This document shows positions 6,932 through 11,558 of a stretch of DNA of 11,558 nucleotides, piece by piece. This DNA comes from JANNAT01 sp031422555 (GTDB taxonomy: Bacteria; Pseudomonadota; Alphaproteobacteria; Rhodobacterales; Rhodobacteraceae), in assembly GCA_031422555.1 (NCBI GenBank), contig JANPLZ010000061.1:1-11558 (forward strand). Reading direction: 5' to 3'. Numbering within the stretch: the stretch's first letter is position 1; each line of letters begins with the position of its first letter. Below the pieces are notes generated by a model that did not search any database, was not told the origin of the DNA, and worked only from the letters and a program-made list of their open reading frames with translations. Position numbers and translations under genes: made by a program.

Positions 6932-7296
6932 CACGCCCATTCCAACGCCCCTTTCTTCCACTCATAGGCAAAGCCCACGGTCAGCACGCCCAGAAACACC
7001 ATCATAGACCAGAACGCGGCCATGGATATGTCGCCAAATGCCACGGCCCACGGGAACAGAAACGCCACTTCCAGATCGAAGATGATGAACAGGATCGACA
7101 CCAGATAAAACCGCACGTCGAATTTCATCCGCGCATCGTCAAAGGCGTTAAAACCGCATTCATAGGCGGATACTTTTTCCGGGTCGGGGTTGCGCACGGC
7201 AATCACGGCGGCGGCAAGGATCAACACCAGACCTAACCCCACTGCCACGGCCAACAATATCAGGATCGGCAGATACTCTCGAAGAAGGTTGTCCAC
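6931..7296 (-). CDS. nuoA: NADH-quinone oxidoreductase subunit A (ND3 homologue)
   Basis: NuoA is a three-helix membrane subunit at the joint between the peripheral and membrane arms. With a GTG start at 7296 it is 121 residues, close to the family norm. Helix 1 spans about residues 10-33, then comes the conserved loop with SAYECGF (43-49). Its C47 matches the mitochondrial ND3 cysteine exposed in the deactive state. FDLEVAFLFPWA (73-84), with D74 and E76, lies in helix 2, and helix 3 covers about 94-112. The start is set by a strong ribosome-binding site (AAAGGAG at 7309-7303) 6 bases before the GTG, giving VDNLLREYLP, which resembles Rhodobacter NuoA. An ATG at 7344 is in frame but would add 16 unrelated polar residues before that site. 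It is the first gene of the operon. Confidence 0.95.
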   Translation of the reverse strand: MDNLLREYLPILILLAVAVGLGLVLILAAAVIAVRNPDPEKVSAYECGFNAFDDARMKFDVRFYLVSILFIIFDLEVAFLFPWAVAFGDISMAAFWSMMVFLGVLTVGFAYEWKKGALEWA

Positions 7297-7302
7297 GAAA
7301 GA

Positions 7303-7309
7303 CTCCTTT
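7303..7309 (-). promoter_or_regulatory. Strong ribosome-binding site that fixes the GTG start of nuoA
   Basis: AAAGGAG on the minus strand pairs well with the 16S rRNA tail and stands 6 bases before GTG at 7296. No comparable site precedes the in-frame ATG at 7344, so this decides the start of nuoA. Confidence 0.85.
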
Positions 7310-7362
7310 GACTGGCGGCGATGCGCGGCGGGGTGCCGGGGCAACGCGGGCTGATTGCAAAT

Positions 7363-7391
7363 CGTTTACCCCGCCCCCCGCGCGGGGTCAA
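7363..7391 (-). promoter_or_regulatory. Possible sigma-70 promoter for the nuo operon
   Basis: On the minus strand, TTGACC (7391-7386) and TAAACG (7368-7363) are 17 bases apart, the standard spacing. The -35 box is close to consensus, while the -10 box matches only in part. Transcription would begin near 7356, giving a leader of about 60 bases before the nuoA GTG. A second TTGACC lies 15 bases further upstream (7406-7401). The spacer is almost pure G and C and contains a 12-bp perfect palindrome, CCCCGCGCGGGG (7376-7387), overlapping the edge of the -35 box; that could be an operator or simply GC-rich sequence. This is a prediction by eye. Confidence 0.35.
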
Positions 7392-7507
7392 CCAAAGCCG
7401 GGTCAAAAACCGATGCTGCGACGATGGGGGTCAGGGCTGCGTCGGGGCGGGGGTTTCACCGCCTCGCCCGACCTTTTCTGACGCAGTTTTGAGCGCGCGC
7501 CAGACCC

Positions 7508-7526
7508 TCTAAAATTTGTCTAAAAT
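7508..7526. repeat. Direct repeat of TCTAAAAT with an 11-bp period
   Basis: On the plus strand TCTAAAAT occurs at 7508-7515 and again, identical, at 7519-7526, separated by TTG. On the minus strand this reads ATTTTAGA twice. The 11-bp period is about one helical turn, so two copies would lie on the same face of DNA, as tandem protein-binding sites do. The repeat sits in an AT-rich island about 115 bases upstream of the possible nuo -35 box. No known regulator site is recognised in it. Confidence 0.5.
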
Positions 7527-7535
7527 CCGCATTCA

Positions 7536-7618
7536 TTTTGGCAAAAATACTCCACGGGGGTGGCTCAAAAGCGCATGCTTTTGGGACCGGGGGTGTGAAA
7601 CCCCCGTCTTTCTGACGG
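7536..7618. repeat. Cluster of back-to-back hairpins, probable Rhodobacterales intergenic repeat and gph 3' structure
   Basis: Plus-strand inverted repeats follow each other without spacers. First is CCAC/GTGG around GGGG (7552-7563). Next is CTCAAAAGC/GCTTTTGGG around GCAT (7564-7585), 9 pairs with one G-T. Third is CGGGGGT/ACCCCCG around GTGAA (7588-7606). A fourth, CCGTC/GACGG around TTTCT (7604-7618), overlaps the third and cannot form at the same time. On the plus strand they are preceded by TTTTGGCAAAAATACT (7536-7551). Read on the minus strand, the block begins just after the gph stop and ends in AGTATTTTTG, so it could end or protect the gph transcript. The layout resembles intergenic elements I remember from many Rhodobacterales genomes; this was not checked. 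It is not a classical terminator, since the T-run follows only the weakest hairpin. Confidence 0.65.
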
Positions 7619-7627
7619 CCACCCGGT

Positions 7628-8296
7628 TTATCCGATCAGCCGTGCGACAACCGCGCCCAGATCATCGAAATGATCCAACACCGCCTCGGGTTGCCAGCGG
7701 GTCACGCTGCGGCCTTCGGGCCCAAAGGTGACCAACACCACCGGCACCCCTGCAGCGCGCGCGGTCAACCGGTCGGTTTCGGTATCGCCGATCAGCACCG
7801 ACCCTGCAACATCGCCGCCCGCTTGGGCAACAGCGGCAAGATAGGGGGCCGCATCGGGCTTGCGGGTGGGCAAGGTATCGGCCCCGATCAGGGCGGCAAA
7901 CATGTGCCTGATGCCCAATCGCTGCAGCAGGGTTTCGGCCAAAGCCGCTGGTTTGTTGGTGCAGATCGCGCAGACGTATCTTGCGTCCAGCAGCTTTTGC
8001 ACCGCCGCCACCGCACCGGGATAAAGCCGCGTATGCACGTCAATCGCCCCCGCATAGGCCTGCAACAACACCGGATACTGCGCGTCGATGTCAGCCTCGT
8101 GCCACCGCAGGCCCAGCCGGTCAGACCCGGCCCGCAGCATCGCCCGCCCGCCCTGAAACGCCACCAGCGCATCGCGCCCGTCCAGAACCGCACCATGGCC
8201 CAGCCGCGCGAAACACGCATTCGCCGCCGCCAGAAGATCGCCCGACGTATCGGCCAGCGTGCCATCCAGATCAAAAACCACACATCGGCGCATCAT
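7628..8296 (-). CDS. gph: Phosphoglycolate phosphatase (HAD family)
   Basis: This HAD-superfamily hydrolase probably removes phosphate from 2-phosphoglycolate, a by-product of DNA repair and of RuBisCO oxygenation where present. It is 222 residues, normal for Gph. Motif I is FDLDGTLADT with nucleophile D9 and acid/base D11. A helical cap covers about residues 17-85. Motif II is T113 in ICTNKP, motif III is K146 in RKPDAAP, and motif IV is GDTETD with D171 and D175, the Mg2+-binding end. The frame is open further upstream, but that extension runs into glmU on the other strand and has no HAD homology. The start is ATG at 8296 with AAGG 6 bases upstream; a second ATG follows directly at 8293. 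Other HAD phosphatases cannot be fully excluded. It is divergent from glmU, with 82 bases between them. Confidence 0.88.
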   Translation of the reverse strand: MMRRCVVFDLDGTLADTSGDLLAAANACFARLGHGAVLDGRDALVAFQGGRAMLRAGSDRLGLRWHEADIDAQYPVLLQAYAGAIDVHTRLYPGAVAAVQKLLDARYVCAICTNKPAALAETLLQRLGIRHMFAALIGADTLPTRKPDAAPYLAAVAQAGGDVAGSVLIGDTETDRLTARAAGVPVVLVTFGPEGRSVTRWQPEAVLDHFDDLGAVVARLIG

Positions 8297-8323
8297 TTGT
8301 AACCTTGCGTGAGTCACCGCCCC

Positions 8324-8351
8324 TTGCGGCCCCGCTGATCCGGGGTAAAAC
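8324..8351 (+). promoter_or_regulatory. Possible promoter for glmU-glmS
   Basis: In the 82-base divergent gap, TTGCGG (8324-8329) and TAAAAC (8346-8351) are 16 bases apart, each a partial match to sigma-70 boxes. Transcription would start near 8358, about 20 bases before glmU. A small inverted repeat, CCCCG/CGGGG (8330-8345), fills the spacer. No clear promoter for gph was found on the other strand of this gap. Low confidence, judged by eye. Confidence 0.3.
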
Positions 8352-8378
8352 GGGGCGAGCGTAAAGGAAAGAGGCGCA

Positions 8379-9743
8379 ATGCCCGTATCAGTGATCATTC
8401 TGGCCGCAGGCATGGGAAGCCGGATGAATTCCGACACACCCAAAGTGCTGCACAACGTCGCCGCCGCCCCCATGTTGCACCATGCCATGGCTGCCGCCCG
8501 CAGTCTTGATCCCGCCCGCATCGTTGTGGTGGCCGGGCACGAGGCGGCTGCCGTGACCAAATCGGCGCTGGCCTTTGACGAGGCGGCGCAAGTGGTTATT
8601 CAGGAACCGCAACTGGGCACGGCGCATGCGGTGGCGCAAGCCGCCCCCTTATTGGCGGGTGCCGATGGCGATGTGATCGTGCTTTATGGCGACACACCCC
8701 TGATCCGCCCCGAAACCCTGGCCGCCATGATCGGCGCGCGGGCGCGCCATGCCATAGTGGTGCTGGGGTTCGACGCAGCCGACCCGGGGCGCTATGGGCG
8801 GCTGATCTTGGCGGGCGACGGGGTGGAGCGTGACGGGTTAGAGCGGATTGTCGAATTCAACGACGCCACTGCGGCCCAGCGCGCGATCACCTTGTGCAAT
8901 TCCGGCGTGATGTGTGGCGACGCCAAAACCCTGTTTGCGCTGGTGGCGCAAGTGAGCAATGACAATGCGAAGGCTGAGTATTACCTGACCGATATCGTGG
9001 CGCTCGCGCGCGAGGACGGGCTGTCGGCGGGGGTGGTGATCTGCGCCGAGGCCGAAACGCTGGGCGTCAACACCCGCGCGCAACTGGCCGGGGCCGAAGC
9101 CGCGTTTCAGGCGCGGGCGCGGGCCGAGGCCTTGGAAAACGGCGTCACCCTGACCGCGCCGGACACGGTTTTTTTCGCGCTGGACACCTATATCGGCCGC
9201 GATGCCCTCATCGGGCCGCATGTGCTGTTTGGACCCGGTGTGACCATCGAATCCGGCGCCGAGGTGAAAGGCTTTTGCCATCTGGAAGGCTGTCATATCA
9301 GCCGCGGCGCGGTTGTTGGCCCCTTTGCCCGCCTGCGCCCCGGCACCGAACTGGCCGAGGATGTGCATGTCGGCAACTTTGTTGAGGTTAAAAACTCGAT
9401 CCTCGATGAAGGCGTCAAGGTTGGCCACCTGACCTATCTGGGTGACGCAGATGTTGGCGAATTTACCAATATCGGCGCGGGCACGGTGACCTGCAATTAC
9501 GACGGCGTGATGAAACATCGCACCCGCATCGGCAAACGCGCCTTTATCGGATCAGACACCATGCTGGTGGCCCCGGTCAGCGTGGGGCACAATGCGCTGA
9601 CGGCGTCGGGATCGGTGATCACCGAAGATGTGCCGGATGGCGCGCTGGCAGTTGGGCGCGCCAAACAAGTGAACAAACCCGGGCTTGCCCTGCGGTTGAT
9701 GGACAGATTGCGCGCCATAAAAGCCGCCAAGGGACAGTCGTAA
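8379..9743 (+). CDS. glmU: Bifunctional GlmU: GlcN-1-P acetyltransferase / GlcNAc-1-P uridyltransferase
   Basis: GlmU makes UDP-N-acetylglucosamine in two steps: it acetylates glucosamine-1-phosphate with acetyl-CoA, then joins the product to UMP from UTP. This feeds peptidoglycan and lipid A synthesis in the cytoplasm. The 454-residue length fits. The N-terminal uridyltransferase domain (about 1-235) shows LAAGMGSRM with PK at 21-22, QLGTAHA (78-84), YGDTPL with metal-binding D105, and N231. The C-terminal left-handed beta-helix (about 255-430) has many hexapeptide turns. R320, K338, H350 (catalytic base) and N373 match E. coli R333, K351, H363 and N386. A ribosome-binding site (AAAGGAAAGAGG) precedes the ATG. 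The TAA stop directly abuts the glmS start, so the two form an operon. Confidence 0.97.
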   Translation: MPVSVIILAAGMGSRMNSDTPKVLHNVAAAPMLHHAMAAARSLDPARIVVVAGHEAAAVTKSALAFDEAAQVVIQEPQLGTAHAVAQAAPLLAGADGDVIVLYGDTPLIRPETLAAMIGARARHAIVVLGFDAADPGRYGRLILAGDGVERDGLERIVEFNDATAAQRAITLCNSGVMCGDAKTLFALVAQVSNDNAKAEYYLTDIVALAREDGLSAGVVICAEAETLGVNTRAQLAGAEAAFQARARAEALENGVTLTAPDTVFFALDTYIGRDALIGPHVLFGPGVTIESGAEVKGFCHLEGCHISRGAVVGPFARLRPGTELAEDVHVGNFVEVKNSILDEGVKVGHLTYLGDADVGEFTNIGAGTVTCNYDGVMKHRTRIGKRAFIGSDTMLVAPVSVGHNALTASGSVITEDVPDGALAVGRAKQVNKPGLALRLMDRLRAIKAAKGQS

Positions 9744-11558
9744 ATGTGTGGTATTGTTGGCGTATTGGGTAAAGTTGATGTGGCTCCCCTGTTGGTAGAG
9801 GCGCTGAAACGGCTGGAATATCGCGGCTATGACAGTTCCGGCATCGCCACCGTGCATCAGGGCAAACTTGACCGCCGCCGCGCTGTGGGCAAGCTGGTCA
9901 ACCTGTCGGATTTGCTGGCGCAAGACCCGCTGGCGGGCAAATCCGGCATTGGCCAGACCCGCTGGGCCACCCACGGTGCGGTGACCCACACCAACGCGCA
10001 TCCGCATGCCTGCGGGCGGGTGATGGTGACGCATAATGGCATCATCGAAAATTTCCGCGCTTTGCGCGAAAGGCTGGCGGCGGCGGGTCTGCACCATGTC
10101 ACCGACACCGATTCTGAAACCGCCGCGATGCTGGTGGAATTGCATCTGTCACGCGGCCTTGATCCTTTGGCGGCGGTGCAGGCCACGGTGGCCGAATTGC
10201 ACGGCGCGTTTGCCTTGCTGTTTTTGTTCGACGGCGACGCGGATCTGATGATCGGCGCGCGCAAGGGTGCGCCTTTGGCGGTGGGTTACGGCGAGGGCGA
10301 GATGTTTGTCGGATCGGACGCCATAGCCCTTGCCCCGCTGACCGACCGCATTGCCTATCTTGAAGAAGGCGACGTTGTGCGCGTCACCCGGCAAGGGGCC
10401 GAGATCTACAACGCCGATGGCAGCCTTGCCAACCGCGAAATCACCCAGATTCAATTGGACCAAACCCGGGTGGAAAAGGCGGGCTATCGCCATTTCATGG
10501 CCAAGGAAATCGCCGAACAACCGGTTGTGGTGGCCGATGCGCTGAAACGCTATGCGGAAGGTGGTGTGTTGCGCCTGCCGGAAGGCATTGATTTCGGCAG
10601 CGTTGACCGCATTTCCATGGTGGCTTGCGGCACCGCGTCTTATGCCACCCATGTGGCGAAATACTGGTTTGAACAAATCGCGGGCCTGCCCTGCGAAATC
10701 GACATCGCGTCGGAATTCCGCTATCGCGCGCCGCCGCTGTCGCCCAACCAATGGGCGCTGTTTGTCAGCCAATCGGGCGAGACCGCCGATACTTTGGCCG
10801 CCCTGCGCTATACCCGTGGCCGCGTTGCCAAAATCGTCGCCGTGGTCAATGTGCCGACATCATCCATCGCGCGCGAGGCTGATCTGGCCCTGCCGATCAT
10901 GGCGGGGGTCGAGGTGGGGGTGGCATCGACCAAGGCCTTTACCTGCCAGTTGACCACGCTTGCCATGCTGGCGCTGAAAGCCGCTGTTGACCGGGGCCGC
11001 CTTGACGGCGCGGGCCTGGCGCGGCATCTGGAAGATATGGCGCATCTGCCGGGGCTGATGAACCACGCGCTGGCGCTGACCGCCTCTATTGCCGCCATCG
11101 CGGATGAGTTGGCGCAGGCCACGGATGTGTTGTTTCTGGGCCGGGGCGCGATGTTTCCGATGGCGATGGAAGGCGCGCTGAAGCTGAAAGAAATCAGCTA
11201 TATCCACGCCGAAGGCTATGCATCGGGCGAGTTGAAACACGGGCCTATCGCGCTGATTGATCCCGCCGTGCCGGTGATCGTTCTGGCCCCGCGCGACCAT
11301 TTGTTCGACAAAACCGTGTCGAACATGCAAGAGGTGATGGCGCGCAATGGCCGCGTCTTGCTGATTTCGGATGCGCGCGGCGTGGCCGAGGCGGGCATGG
11401 ATTGCTGGCGCACCCTGACCATTCCCGATGTGTCACCCACCTTTGCACCGATCCTTTATTCAATCCCGATCCAGTTGCTGGCCTATCACACCGCCCTTGC
11501 CAAAGGCACCGATGTCGATCAGCCGCGCAATCTGGCGAAATCGGTGACGGTGGAATGA
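9744..11558 (+). CDS. glmS: Glutamine-fructose-6-phosphate aminotransferase (isomerizing)
   Basis: GlmS converts fructose-6-phosphate and glutamine into glucosamine-6-phosphate and glutamate, the first committed step to amino sugars. The protein is 604 residues and complete; its TGA is the last codon of the window. MCGIVGVLG gives the N-terminal nucleophile C2 after Met removal, and YRGYDSSGIA follows, as in class II glutamine amidotransferases (about 1-235). Two sugar-isomerase (SIS) domains follow. SQSGETADT lies in the first, and AEGYASGELKHGPIA, near the start of the last ~110 residues, is the conserved active-site stretch. The C-terminus LAKSVTVE contains K599, matching E. coli K603. The start follows the glmU stop with no gap (TAAATG), with AAGGGA 9 bases upstream in glmU. 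No ribozyme-like leader exists, as expected outside Gram-positive bacteria. Confidence 0.98.
   Translation: MCGIVGVLGKVDVAPLLVEALKRLEYRGYDSSGIATVHQGKLDRRRAVGKLVNLSDLLAQDPLAGKSGIGQTRWATHGAVTHTNAHPHACGRVMVTHNGIIENFRALRERLAAAGLHHVTDTDSETAAMLVELHLSRGLDPLAAVQATVAELHGAFALLFLFDGDADLMIGARKGAPLAVGYGEGEMFVGSDAIALAPLTDRIAYLEEGDVVRVTRQGAEIYNADGSLANREITQIQLDQTRVEKAGYRHFMAKEIAEQPVVVADALKRYAEGGVLRLPEGIDFGSVDRISMVACGTASYATHVAKYWFEQIAGLPCEIDIASEFRYRAPPLSPNQWALFVSQSGETADTLAALRYTRGRVAKIVAVVNVPTSSIAREADLALPIMAGVEVGVASTKAFTCQLTTLAMLALKAAVDRGRLDGAGLARHLEDMAHLPGLMNHALALTASIAAIADELAQATDVLFLGRGAMFPMAMEGALKLKEISYIHAEGYASGELKHGPIALIDPAVPVIVLAPRDHLFDKTVSNMQEVMARNGRVLLISDARGVAEAGMDCWRTLTIPDVSPTFAPILYSIPIQLLAYHTALAKGTDVDQPRNLAKSVTVE

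Larger units (their letters stand above)
7297..7627. other. Intergenic region between gph and nuoA (331 bases)
   Basis: I see no convincing gene here; short frames in it lack ribosome-binding sites and protein-like composition. From the nuoA side, it holds the ribosome-binding site, a possible promoter around 7363-7391, a GC-rich stretch, an 8-bp direct repeat at 7508-7526, and a cluster of hairpins at 7536-7618 just after the gph stop. The AT-rich block at about 7508-7550 contrasts sharply with the GC-rich surroundings. The region must carry the control signals of the nuo operon unless gph transcription reads through. Confidence 0.7.

Noticed and set aside
7297..7344. nuoA starting at ATG 7344 with 16 extra residues
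   Set aside because: The extra residues are polar and unlike NuoA, and the strong ribosome-binding site at 7309-7303 lies inside that extension, pointing to GTG 7296.
7321..7512. A 63-codon plus-strand frame in the gph-nuoA gap
   Set aside because: It is Arg/Gly/Pro-rich with no ribosome-binding site and no recognisable feature; better explained as open by chance.
7516..7731. A 71-codon plus-strand frame across the hairpin cluster
   Set aside because: It overlaps the end of gph antisense, spans the inverted repeats and has no ribosome-binding site or protein-like composition.
8297..8560. N-terminal extension of gph by 88 codons to 8560
   Set aside because: The extra part runs antisense into glmU, has no HAD similarity, and the HAD domain begins exactly after the double ATG at 8296/8293, which has its own ribosome-binding site.
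8838..9518. A 226-codon minus-strand frame inside glmU
   Set aside because: It is antisense to a fully conserved GlmU, with no domain and no ribosome-binding site seen.
9700..9743. A glmS-type ribozyme or riboswitch before glmS
   Set aside because: There is no leader at all: the glmU stop abuts the glmS ATG, and glmS ribozymes are known from Gram-positive bacteria.

Overview
The window looks like a piece of an alphaproteobacterial chromosome, most likely from the Rhodobacterales (Rhodobacter/Roseobacter group). Three things point there: GC-rich coding sequence, close similarity (from memory) of the NuoA-NuoF proteins to those of Rhodobacter capsulatus, and a nuo operon broken up by small extra genes, as in Rhodobacter and Paracoccus. 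No transposase, phage gene, CRISPR array, tRNA or rRNA is visible.

Layout. From about 7296 down to 1, all on the minus strand, runs the first half of a proton-pumping NADH:quinone oxidoreductase (complex I) operon. The order is nuoA, nuoB, nuoC, a sulfotransferase-like gene, nuoD, a 124-residue membrane protein, nuoE with a long C-terminal extension, two short membrane proteins (77 and 73 residues), nuoF, a 98-residue membrane protein, and the first eight codons of another small gene. nuoG and the membrane-arm genes must lie beyond base 1. Gaps are tiny (0 to 24 bases) and many genes overlap by 1 to 4 bases (ATGA, GTGA, TGATG), so the run reads as one translationally coupled transcript. The peripheral arm is represented by NuoB, C, D (quinone-reducing Q module) and NuoE, F (NADH-oxidising N module); NuoA is a membrane subunit at the junction.

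Bases 7297-7627 are a non-coding stretch. Its nuo-proximal part holds a possible sigma-70 promoter and the leader of nuoA. Its distal part holds three back-to-back hairpins that resemble an intergenic repeat common in Rhodobacterales, plus an 8-bp direct repeat. Upstream, on the same strand, is gph (phosphoglycolate phosphatase, 7628-8296).

From 8379 to the end, on the plus strand and divergent from gph, lie glmU and glmS with zero spacing (TAAATG). They encode the enzymes that make glucosamine-6-phosphate (GlmS) and convert glucosamine-1-phosphate into UDP-N-acetylglucosamine (GlmU) for peptidoglycan and lipopolysaccharide. glmS ends exactly at the last base of the window.

Most genes are ordinary housekeeping genes. 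The parts worth a second look are the sulfotransferase wedged between nuoC and nuoD, the set of small membrane proteins spread through the N-module genes, the NuoE tail with a helix-hairpin-helix-like end, and the structured intergenic element upstream of nuoA.
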